Shown piece by piece: positions 52,717-60,298 of a stretch of 64,000 bases of DNA. The stretch is from Parabacteroides distasonis ATCC 8503 (GTDB taxonomy: Bacteria; Bacteroidota; Bacteroidia; Bacteroidales; Tannerellaceae): assembly GCF_000012845.1 (NCBI RefSeq), contig NC_009615.1, positions 1,697,501 to 1,761,500 of the forward strand, in the 5' to 3' direction. Numbering within the stretch: the first letter of the stretch is position 1; each line of letters opens with the position of its first letter. The position numbers and the translations under genes are program-made. The notes beneath the pieces were generated by a model, which saw only the letters and a list, made by a program, of their open reading frames with translations, did not search any database and had not been told where the DNA came from.

Positions 52717-54576
52717 CTATCTCAAGGCAGGCAAGATATATTTCCATATCAAGTTGATCTCGGCCTGCATATCGCCGATATTCGCAGTCATGGCGATTAC
52801 CGCATCTTGCTCGGGCAATATAATAATGTATTGTCCATTGGCTCCATCAGCACGAACGGCGTTATGGCGGCAACGCCACATCTGGTAACCGTAGCCTTGC
52901 AACCAGTCGCTATCTTTCGGCTTCATCTTCAAGTTCTCCGGTCTCATACCGGCGGGCAAAGAGGCTATCTTGGATGTGGTGGCTTCCTCTATCCAGCTTT
53001 CGGGAAGCAATTGCTTATCGTTCCATTTTCCCTTTTGCAGGAAAAACTGACCCATTTTCGCTAGATCCTCGGTCTTGAGATACAAACCCCAACCGCCGCA
53101 ATTGATGCCTTGGGGACTCTCTTCCCAAGTAGCGCCGACGATACCCAGCGGACGGAACAGACGGGGATAGAGATAATTGATCACCTTCTCACCGGTCACC
53201 TTCTGGATGATAGCGGAAAGCATATACGTGCCGAGACTGTTGTATACGAAATAGGTTCCCGGTTTATGTACCAACGGCGCCGAGAGGAAAATCTTTACCC
53301 AATCGGCCTTCTCGTTCCCCTCCTGCCGTACTAAAGCGGTGGGATCGACATCATGGCCGGAGGACATGGTCAATAGGTGACGTATCTCCAGTTCTTTCAA
53401 GTAAGGGCTTACCTCGGCCGGTAATTGGTCGGGGAAGAAGGAGATCACCTTGTCCGTGACCTTCAATTTACCCTCCGCGACGGCGAAACCGATAGCCGTA
53501 GCCGTAAAGGTCTTGCTAACGGAGTTCAAGATATGCGGCGTATGGCGGTCGCCCTCACCCAGCCATTGCTCCTTTACGACCTTTCCATGCTGGAGGATCA
53601 TGATACTATGTAAGTCTTGATCCGCCTTTTTCACCGCCCGCAGGTAATTGCCAAATGCCTTATCCAAGGCTTTCGAGGCTTCCGCACGAGGAAGTTCCTT
53701 GGTCAGGTCGTTATAGCTGATCAAGTCTATGTTCTTATCCTTCAAGGCTTGCTTCACCTTCGGACTGGTAAAAAGATCGGTCACGCCTTGACGGTCCATC
53801 GCCACGTTCTCGTAGCCGATATGCCCGACGGTTTTCATCTCCTCGTTATCCAAGGCCGGGTGATCCAAGAACATATAGCGTTTACCGGGTTCCAGCTTAT
53901 CCAACATCCGGATGAAACTGGCCTCCTTCTCGGCCGGGGTCTTGGAGGCTCCATCATACCCGGAATAGGTGAAATCATATTCCTGCATCGCCTCTACCCG
54001 ATCCACGACCGGCAGATGATATTCCTCGGACAAGCGGCGCATCAGCTTCACCACCTCCGGATCGAAACCGGTCGATCCCATATGGCCGGAGATATGGCTG
54101 ATCTGGGGAATGTTCTTCAAGGCCATCTCTATCTGGGCCCGGGCCTCCTGCTCGATCTCGGCCAAGCTCCATGTATTCTCCAGAATGGCCAGACCCGGGT
54201 AGGCGGAATTCGGAGACATCATCGGCAAGAAATAGCCATTGCTATCGGTCAAGCTGGGACAATGCGTCAGCGGACGCCATTTCACGTTATCCCATTCGCT
54301 GGTAAACGTCAGGTGAAGCCCGACATCTATCCCCGGGTTCTCCCTCAACAGCCGGGCGGCCTCGGGGAACCACGAGGTGACAACCATAACCTCTATACAG
54401 GTCTCCACCCCATTCTTATACCCTTCCATACACGCTATATTGGCGGAACGGAACGACCCCATGTCATCCGCACGGATGATCAGGCGGGGATTCGTGGCAG
54501 GCTGGCTGAATGCCGGCCACGTAGCGGCGAACAACAGGCAGCCGCAAAGGATTCTTTTTACATTTGAAGTCTTCAT
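52717..54576 (-). CDS. fusion of YdjC/ChbG-type polysaccharide deacetylase and beta-lactamase-fold serine hydrolase
   Basis: This 619-residue exported protein has a signal peptide (1-25, cleavage near AFS). Residues 29-290 are a ChbG/HpnK (YdjC) carbohydrate deacetylase with LIIRADDMGSF, DVGLHLTFTSEWDN and SHISGHMG metal-ligand motifs. Residues 305-619 are a class C beta-lactamase/esterase-type domain with SVSKTFTA (SxxK) and FVYNSLGTYML (YxN). The two hydrolases probably act on one glycan in the periplasm, for example removing acetyl groups and then an ester or peptide; this is inference. It is last in the six-gene reverse operon. Confidence 0.87.
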   Translation of the reverse strand: MKTSNVKRILCGCLLFAATWPAFSQPATNPRLIIRADDMGSFRSANIACMEGYKNGVETCIEVMVVTSWFPEAARLLRENPGIDVGLHLTFTSEWDNVKWRPLTHCPSLTDSNGYFLPMMSPNSAYPGLAILENTWSLAEIEQEARAQIEMALKNIPQISHISGHMGSTGFDPEVVKLMRRLSEEYHLPVVDRVEAMQEYDFTYSGYDGASKTPAEKEASFIRMLDKLEPGKRYMFLDHPALDNEEMKTVGHIGYENVAMDRQGVTDLFTSPKVKQALKDKNIDLISYNDLTKELPRAEASKALDKAFGNYLRAVKKADQDLHSIMILQHGKVVKEQWLGEGDRHTPHILNSVSKTFTATAIGFAVAEGKLKVTDKVISFFPDQLPAEVSPYLKELEIRHLLTMSSGHDVDPTALVRQEGNEKADWVKIFLSAPLVHKPGTYFVYNSLGTYMLSAIIQKVTGEKVINYLYPRLFRPLGIVGATWEESPQGINCGGWGLYLKTEDLAKMGQFFLQKGKWNDKQLLPESWIEEATTSKIASLPAGMRPENLKMKPKDSDWLQGYGYQMWRCRHNAVRADGANGQYIIILPEQDAVIAMTANIGDMQAEINLIWKYILPALR

Positions 54577-54603
54577 GATATTGATAAATAAGTAACATCT
54601 TTT

Positions 54604-55017
54604 CTATACTTGGGGATGGACCACACAAAAGGTGCCGGAAGATTTGCTCACCAACTTATCGTCGCAATAAATCTCGCACTCACAAAAATGTATATTCCGT
54701 CCCGCCTTGATCACGGTACCCTTGGCGATCAGCTCATTACCCCAAGCGGCCCGTAAGAAAGACATTTTCAACTCTGCCGTCAGCACGTCTTTCTCCAGCG
54801 GGGTCATCGTATAGGCGGCGAAACCGGCGATCGTATCCGCCAAAGCAGCCAAGACACCCCCATGCGTCACGCCGCTATATTGTCTCTGCTCGTCATGCAA
54901 GGGCATATGCGCCTCTACACGACCTTCCTCGATAACCGTGAAGTCGATCCCCAGAAAATTCACATAAGGATTCGTCTTCGCACGGTTAATCAACTTTTCT
55001 TTTATTCTCTCATCCAT
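54604..55017 (-). CDS. PaaI-type hotdog thioesterase
   Basis: This 137-residue cytoplasmic protein has the PaaI/YdiI hotdog motif YSGVTHGGVLAALADTIAGFAAYT. The conserved basic and acidic residues around HGG...D are the usual catalytic set. It hydrolyses acyl- or aryl-CoA thioesters; the substrate is unknown. It lies 10 bases after the xpt gene in the reverse operon, with no obvious metabolic link to purine salvage. Confidence 0.88.
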   Translation of the reverse strand: MDERIKEKLINRAKTNPYVNFLGIDFTVIEEGRVEAHMPLHDEQRQYSGVTHGGVLAALADTIAGFAAYTMTPLEKDVLTAELKMSFLRAAWGNELIAKGTVIKAGRNIHFCECEIYCDDKLVSKSSGTFCVVHPQV

Positions 55018-55027
55018 ATCTTTTCCT

Positions 55028-55594
55028 TTAACGAACCGTTATCTTACAATCATCCAGATTATCGATAATGGCGAGGCTCTCCACACGTATGCCCTTTTCA
55101 CGTAGCAGGTTCCCACCATCTTGAAACGCCTTCTCTATAATAAAACCCATACCCTCGATCACGGCTCCCGATTGCTCCGCCAACTCGACCATTCCCATGG
55201 CGGCGTTTCCGTAAGCCAAGAAATCATCGATAAACAGGATATGATCCTCCGGAGTCAGGAAATTATTGCTGATACATACCGTATAGTCACGATCCTTCGT
55301 GAAGGAATGGACCACGGTAGAGAGCATGTTCTCCATCGTCTTCGGTTTCTTCTTCTTTACGAAGACCACCGGCAGCTGCATGATATAACCCACCATAATG
55401 GCCGGGGCGATGCCGCTCGCCTCGATGGTCACGATCTTGTTAATCTTACGATCTTGAAAGCGACGGATAAATTCCTCGGCGATCTTATACATCAACATCG
55501 GGTCCATTTGATGGTTGATAAAACTATCCACTTTAAGGATACCGCCGGGATAACAGCGGCCGTCTTGCAAGATGCGTTGCTTCAATAATTCCAT
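55028..55594 (-). CDS. xpt: xanthine phosphoribosyltransferase
   Basis: Xpt joins xanthine to PRPP to give XMP. The 188-residue protein matches the Bacillus-type enzyme: start [46 protein letters not shown], and PRPP-binding [16 protein letters not shown] (about 126-141). It begins 6 bases after the purine permease gene, so uptake and salvage are co-transcribed. No purine riboswitch can fit in that gap. Confidence 0.95.
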   Translation of the reverse strand: MELLKQRILQDGRCYPGGILKVDSFINHQMDPMLMYKIAEEFIRRFQDRKINKIVTIEASGIAPAIMVGYIMQLPVVFVKKKKPKTMENMLSTVVHSFTKDRDYTVCISNNFLTPEDHILFIDDFLAYGNAAMGMVELAEQSGAVIEGMGFIIEKAFQDGGNLLREKGIRVESLAIIDNLDDCKITVR

Positions 55595-55600
55595 AATTTG

Positions 55601-56926
55601 TTATTCTGTTTGATCTTCTTTTACACGTATAAATAAATTCGCCAGAATGGCCGTCAAGCCCCCCGTCGTAATACCGGAGGAGAAAATGCCACGGATCACC
55701 TGAGGGGCGGCCCCTAAAATATCCGGCATCAGCTCCACCCCCAGCCCCAAGGACAAACTAACCGCCAACACCAACGTGGCCTTCCGGTTGATATCTTGGG
55801 CGGCGATAATACGGATACCTGCCGCCGCCACCGTACCGAACATCAGCAGGGTAGCCCCTCCCAGCACCGGATCGGGCATCAAGGAGAAGATAACGCCGAC
55901 AACCGGGAATAATCCCAACAGGATCAGCATACCTGCGATATAATACCCTACGTACCGGCTGGCGACTCCCGTCAGCTGGATGATCCCGTTATTCTGGGCG
56001 AAGATAGAGTTCGGGAAAGAGTTAAAAACACCGGAGATAAACGAGTTCACCCCATCCGCCAGCACCCCGCCGGAGACTCGCTTCAGGTACCCTTCTCCCT
56101 CGATCGATTTTCCCGATATCATCGAGTTGGCCGTAATATCCCCCGTAGCCTCGATCGCCGTGATCAGATAGATCAATGCGATCGCCACGAATGAAGAGAT
56201 ATTAAAATCCAATCCATATTTGAAAGGAACCGGGATATTAAACCCTCTCAGGTTTTGCGAGGAGACAGCCTCCATATCCACCATCCCCATGGCGAAAGCG
56301 ATCGCATAACCGATACACAACCCCAGTACGATGGAACTCATCCGCAAGTACTTGTTCTTACAACGATTGAAGAACAAGACACTCAACAAGACGCACACAG
56401 CTACCCCAATATTACGCAAACTACCGAACGTACCGTTATCCATAGCCGTATACCCCCCGCCGCAAGCGACCACTCCTACCTTGATCAAGCTCAAGCCGAT
56501 GAGCAACACCACGATACCCGATACCAAGGGAGTAATCACCGAGCGCAGATACTTAAAAGTACGGCTCACGATCATCTCTACCGGAGAGGCGGCGATACAA
56601 ACGCCGAAAATAAGGGGAAGCCCTCCCGCCAAACCAGCCGTGATAATCGGGCCGATAAACGAGAAGCTGGTTCCTTGGATACATAGCAGCCCCGCCCCGA
56701 CCGGTCCTAATTTACGACATTGAACGAATGTGGATACCCCGGAGGCGAATAGGGCCATGGAAACCAAGAAACCGGTCGTCTCCAGATCCAGTTTCAGCGC
56801 CCCGGCGATAATCAAGGGAGGTGTTATGATCGCCACGAAAATAGCCAGTAGATGCTGGATGGCGGCAAAAAGCGTCTCTTTCAAAGGCGGACGGTCATCG
56901 ATCCCGTAAATCAAATCCGTATCCAT
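55601..56926 (-). CDS. NCS2-family purine/xanthine permease
   Basis: This 441-residue inner-membrane symporter has about fourteen helices. Motifs are QHLLAIFVAIITPPLI, the substrate-site helix with SSFVAIALIYLITAIEATGDITANS, and GVLADGVNSFISGVFNSFPNSIFAQNNG, as in xanthine and uric-acid transporters. It lies between an exported nuclease/phosphatase gene (8-base gap) and xpt (6-base gap), which supports xanthine or a related purine as substrate. Confidence 0.92.
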   Translation of the reverse strand: MDTDLIYGIDDRPPLKETLFAAIQHLLAIFVAIITPPLIIAGALKLDLETTGFLVSMALFASGVSTFVQCRKLGPVGAGLLCIQGTSFSFIGPIITAGLAGGLPLIFGVCIAASPVEMIVSRTFKYLRSVITPLVSGIVVLLIGLSLIKVGVVACGGGYTAMDNGTFGSLRNIGVAVCVLLSVLFFNRCKNKYLRMSSIVLGLCIGYAIAFAMGMVDMEAVSSQNLRGFNIPVPFKYGLDFNISSFVAIALIYLITAIEATGDITANSMISGKSIEGEGYLKRVSGGVLADGVNSFISGVFNSFPNSIFAQNNGIIQLTGVASRYVGYYIAGMLILLGLFPVVGVIFSLMPDPVLGGATLLMFGTVAAAGIRIIAAQDINRKATLVLAVSLSLGLGVELMPDILGAAPQVIRGIFSSGITTGGLTAILANLFIRVKEDQTE

Positions 56927-56934
56927 ACTGTCTC

Positions 56935-58794
56935 TTATAATTTCAAGTCTAATAAGGTCTCTCCTCTTGCGTTCAACACCCGTACACTCATCTCGTTTCC
57001 TTTCTTCCGCAATACCATCACCGTAGCCGAATCGAGCTTATACCCCCCGCCTACGATCACCGGGAAGTTGTTTCCCAACGAGCCTTTCGGGTGGAAGGCG
57101 TATTGATGCGTATGGGCGGATATATTCACGTTGAAAGGGGCTTTCGCCAACAGGCTTCCCCAAAGCTCCGGACAAGGCTCATAGGCATCCCCGTTTCCGT
57201 AGATAGGGATATGGTTCAATAAAACCCGCTTCGAGGCTTGCTTAAACTCCTTGCCGTTCAATTCTTTCGAGAGGAAACTCACTTGATCTTTCCGGAGACC
57301 GGTGAAATCGTTCAGGCCATAATACACCCATGTGCTATCCGGTTTATCCTCGCCGCAATCCAGCATGACGAAACGGGTATCTCCCCAGTTGAACGCCCCA
57401 TATGTCTTATCGCCCACATAGTCAAACAAGGCACGCAGGCCGATCGAGTAAGCGTTGCGTATCTCGTGGTTGCCTCTTAGGAAGAAAGCGGGTACATTAC
57501 TGGCGCCCACCTTCCCGCATAAATAAGCCAAATGATACAAAGCTTCTTTCTCATTGGCGGGATCGTCTATACAATCCCCGTTAAATACCACGAAATCATA
57601 AGAGATATCACGCACTTGCCCGTATAAGGCGTCTAGGGTCGGGATATGCTTATGTAGGTCATTAAAGATCAAGGCCGTGAAATCCTTTTGGGATGCGGAA
57701 GGGAGCGTGAAGGTGTAGAACGGGGATACCGCCGTCTCGCCAAACTCTTTCTTATAGGCTTGGTAAAGCATGATTTCCTGCGAGCATACCCGGTAGTAAT
57801 AGGTTTGCCCCGGTCGTAGGTCCGTCAGCCGAATCTTATTATGCAAGCCGTTGCATATCACTTGACCGTCCACGATGGTGCGGGCCTTCTTCAAATTCAG
57901 CGTGTCCGTACCGTATTCTACCCAACTATACGTAGGGACATGGGTCTGCCACATCACCGTTATACCGCCCTCCGTAGGATTTTGGAGATAGGGCGCCGCA
58001 TAAAAGATCTCTTCCGGCTTGGCCTTCAGGCGAACCTCCGTTACGACCGGGCGATGATCCGATGCCACCGCCTCTTCGGGAACCCATGCGGACAAACGGG
58101 TAAAGGGCTGTCCATTCTTTACATAACCCGCTATATAGTCCAAACAGCTATCCGGCGTGGAAGCCGGGAATGTAGCCTGTTTAGGATTGCTCAATAGCTG
58201 GAAATCCTTGCTGATTTCCGTGATAAAGGGGGAATGCGCCGTAGCGTTCCAATCCCCGGCGATAAACAGGGGCTTATGAGCGAAAGCTGCTTCCCGCCGA
58301 AGGATCGGCAAGGAGAGCATCCGGTCTTCCGGTGTCAAGGAAAGGTGCGTGCAGCAGAAGATATATCTCTCAAACTCGACCCATAGCAAGACCCGTTCCT
58401 CCTCCCGTCCGGGAAGGGCTATATAGCGGTAGCTCACCGGCTTCTCCTTGCTCAGCATACCTACTCCGTATTTACCGCCATCGAAGTCGATGGCCGGGGC
58501 GTAGGTAGGGAACATCAGGGTGCGTTCTCCCAACGTCCGGAGCACGTCGATCCCGCCGCTTCTTCCGGTCACGCTATCTACCTCCTGTACGGCAACTACA
58601 TCGGGGGCTACCTTACATATAGCGTCCGCTATACGCCCGAGGTCCGTCACCTCATCCATGCCCCTTCCGTTGCGGATATTATAGCTCATGATACGCAACG
58701 TATTCCGCTCGGCATCGCCGCTTTGCTGTGCCAATGCCTTATTTATGGGCAAACATCCGATCATAACGATCGCCCAAATAAACCATTTCCTCAT
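56935..58794 (-). CDS. exported fusion of endonuclease/exonuclease/phosphatase domain and metallophosphoesterase
   Basis: From the ATG at 58794 this is a 619-residue secreted protein (signal 1-22, cleavage near ALA). Domain 1 (about 32-255) is an EEP-fold nuclease/phosphatase: MSYNIRNGRG, VVAVQEVD, CCTHLSLT, IAGDWNAT and ASDHRPV. Domain 2 (about 260-360) is a fibronectin-like purple-acid-phosphatase N-domain. Domain 3 (about 370-570) is a calcineurin-type phosphoesterase: FNDLHKH, FNGDCID, LRGNHE, LNHIPIYG and SAHTHQY. It could cut a phosphodiester and then remove the phosphate. With the purine permease and xpt downstream, scavenging of nucleotides is a reasonable guess. Confidence 0.88.
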   Translation of the reverse strand: MRKWFIWAIVMIGCLPINKALAQQSGDAERNTLRIMSYNIRNGRGMDEVTDLGRIADAICKVAPDVVAVQEVDSVTGRSGGIDVLRTLGERTLMFPTYAPAIDFDGGKYGVGMLSKEKPVSYRYIALPGREEERVLLWVEFERYIFCCTHLSLTPEDRMLSLPILRREAAFAHKPLFIAGDWNATAHSPFITEISKDFQLLSNPKQATFPASTPDSCLDYIAGYVKNGQPFTRLSAWVPEEAVASDHRPVVTEVRLKAKPEEIFYAAPYLQNPTEGGITVMWQTHVPTYSWVEYGTDTLNLKKARTIVDGQVICNGLHNKIRLTDLRPGQTYYYRVCSQEIMLYQAYKKEFGETAVSPFYTFTLPSASQKDFTALIFNDLHKHIPTLDALYGQVRDISYDFVVFNGDCIDDPANEKEALYHLAYLCGKVGASNVPAFFLRGNHEIRNAYSIGLRALFDYVGDKTYGAFNWGDTRFVMLDCGEDKPDSTWVYYGLNDFTGLRKDQVSFLSKELNGKEFKQASKRVLLNHIPIYGNGDAYEPCPELWGSLLAKAPFNVNISAHTHQYAFHPKGSLGNNFPVIVGGGYKLDSATVMVLRKKGNEMSVRVLNARGETLLDLKL

Positions 58795-58835
58795 AGGATT
58801 CGATCTAATGTTTATATTCATTTTATATCTATACC

Positions 58836-59858
58836 TTAACCGAATATCTCTTTCAATGACTGCTCGAACTCAGCGATATCCTCGCCGGAAGTATCCCAAG
58901 AGGTAACGAGACGGGCCTCGTTGATCTCCTCGTTCCACATATAGAAGAAATATTTATCTTGCAACTTCCTCAACGCCTCGGCAGGGATCGTGAAGAAGAG
59001 CTGGTTGGACTCGATCTTCTGCGTAAAATGAATTTCCGGGTATTGTCGTAGCACGTCCGCTAGCTTGGCGGCGCTGATATTCGCTTTCATAGCGTTCTCC
59101 AACCAGAGGTTATTTTCCAGATAAGGGATGAACTGGGCGGAGAGATAACGTAGCTTCGAGGCTAGCTGGGCGGATTGCTTCCGGTAAAATCGCAGGTTCT
59201 CCGTGATCTCCGGGCGGAACGAGACCACGGCCTCTCCCATCATCATACCGTTTTTCGTGCCTCCGAAGCTCAAGATATCCACGCCTGCGTCTACAGTCAC
59301 TTGGCGCATCGAGCAATTCAGGTAAGCGCAGGCGTTCGCCAAGCGTGCTCCGTCCATATGCAGATACATATCGTACGAATGTAAGAGATCGGCGATCGCT
59401 TTCACTTCCTCTATCGTATAGATCGTACCTAATTCCGATACTTGGGAGATATAAACGGCCTTGGGTTGCGAATGGTGGCAAACCCCGAAGTTCTTCAGAT
59501 GGGGACGGATCAATTCCGGTGTCAGCTTACCATCCGTCGTAGGAATCGTGACGATGGCGCAACCGGTCATCCGTGCGGGGGCTCCACATTCGTCTACGTT
59601 GATATGGGCGGTCTCGGCGCACAGGATGCTATTAAACGGACGGGTCACGGCTTGCAGGGCCACGGAGTTCGCCCCCGTCCCGTTAAACACGAAAAAAGGA
59701 GAAGCATCCTTGCCGAACACTTCTTGTATCTTACTCGTAGCGGCCTCTGTCCAAGGATCATCACCATATCCAACCGCATGATTATCATTTGCCTTGATGA
59801 TCGCATCCATTACCCGGGGATGCACGCCGGAATTGTTGTCACTAGCGAAACTTCTCAT
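58836..59858 (-). CDS. ltaE: low-specificity L-threonine aldolase
   Basis: This PLP enzyme splits L-threonine or allo-threonine to glycine and acetaldehyde. The 340-residue protein has the family pattern: SDNNSGVHPRVMDAI, GYGDDPWTEAA, FNGTGANSVAL, HMDGARLANA and the PLP-lysine motif LSFGGTKNGMMMGEAVVSF (about residues 198-216). It is first in the six-gene reverse operon; its promoter is 20 bases upstream. Glycine is used in purine synthesis, which may explain its place beside purine salvage genes. Confidence 0.92.
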   Translation of the reverse strand: MRSFASDNNSGVHPRVMDAIIKANDNHAVGYGDDPWTEAATSKIQEVFGKDASPFFVFNGTGANSVALQAVTRPFNSILCAETAHINVDECGAPARMTGCAIVTIPTTDGKLTPELIRPHLKNFGVCHHSQPKAVYISQVSELGTIYTIEEVKAIADLLHSYDMYLHMDGARLANACAYLNCSMRQVTVDAGVDILSFGGTKNGMMMGEAVVSFRPEITENLRFYRKQSAQLASKLRYLSAQFIPYLENNLWLENAMKANISAAKLADVLRQYPEIHFTQKIESNQLFFTIPAEALRKLQDKYFFYMWNEEINEARLVTSWDTSGEDIAEFEQSLKEIFG

Positions 59859-59878
59859 CTTTAAATCTGATTTTTCGC

Positions 59879-59886
59879 CAAAAGTA
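59879..59886 (-). promoter_or_regulatory. promoter -7 box for the ltaE-xpt operon
   Basis: The reverse strand reads TACTTTTG, a TAnnTTTG match, 20 bases upstream of the ltaE ATG. Gene spacing (41, 8, 6, 10 and 27 bases) suggests it drives all six genes down to 52717. Confidence 0.55.
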
Positions 59887-59920
59887 CGGATTTAAGATGA
59901 GAATGAGGATATCCAAGTAA

Positions 59921-60031
59921 CTATTTATCGCTATCCATTATGTTATTCTTATTTGTATGCGTATATGAATATATCAGATAAACGACACAAGGAATAACCA
60001 CTATACTACAAAAGAATAAATAAGGTCCCAT
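59921..60031 (-). CDS. 36-residue membrane peptide, hypothetical
   Basis: The ATG is at 60031, 2 bases after the stop of the upstream small gene. The peptide has one hydrophobic segment (residues 4-21: YLFFCSIVVIPCVVYLIY) and a short polar tail. Tight coupling to the preceding membrane-protein gene is the main reason to call it. No family is recognised. Confidence 0.5.
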   Translation of the reverse strand: MGPYLFFCSIVVIPCVVYLIYSYTHTNKNNIMDSDK

Positions 60032-60033
60032 AA

Positions 60034-60243
60034 CTATTTCCTCCTTTTTTTACTGTTTTCAGCCCTTTCTCCTTCCTTAAAATAGCGGGTACCCGCCCAA
60101 AAAGTAATTATAGCAACAATTGCCGCATTTATATAAATAATCCAACTCTGCTGTTGATAATTACTGATGAATGTGCTAATGATTCCGCCAGTCACTACAT
60201 ACTTAGCGATATCCATCAACCATTTTCCGATTTCTTTTTTCAT
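60034..60243 (-). CDS. small two-helix membrane protein, hypothetical
   Basis: This 69-residue protein has an amphipathic or hydrophobic segment at about 8-26 (WLMDIAKYVVTGGIISTFI), a second helix at 33-50 (WIIYINAAIVAIITFWAG) and a basic tail (KKRRK). I recall similar small domain-of-unknown-function proteins in Bacteroidales, but cannot name the family with certainty. It has its own -7 box 24 bases upstream and is followed at once by a 36-residue membrane peptide. Function unknown. Confidence 0.75.
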   Translation of the reverse strand: MKKEIGKWLMDIAKYVVTGGIISTFISNYQQQSWIIYINAAIVAIITFWAGTRYFKEGERAENSKKRRK

Positions 60244-60267
60244 AGTAAGATATTTTGTTTGTCAAGG

Positions 60268-60275
60268 CAAAGATA
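60268..60275 (-). promoter_or_regulatory. promoter -7 box for the small membrane-protein pair
   Basis: The reverse strand reads TATCTTTG, a TAnnTTTG match, 24 bases upstream of the ATG at 60243. Confidence 0.55.
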
Positions 60276-60298
60276 AATAGAATAATCCATACCGCACG

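Noticed and set aside
53617..54567. Forward reading frame of 316 codons
   Set aside because: It lies wholly inside the deacetylase/hydrolase fusion gene on the reverse strand and has no recognisable domain.
55595..56934. Purine riboswitch before the permease or xpt gene
   Set aside because: The gaps are 6 and 8 bases, too short for an aptamer.
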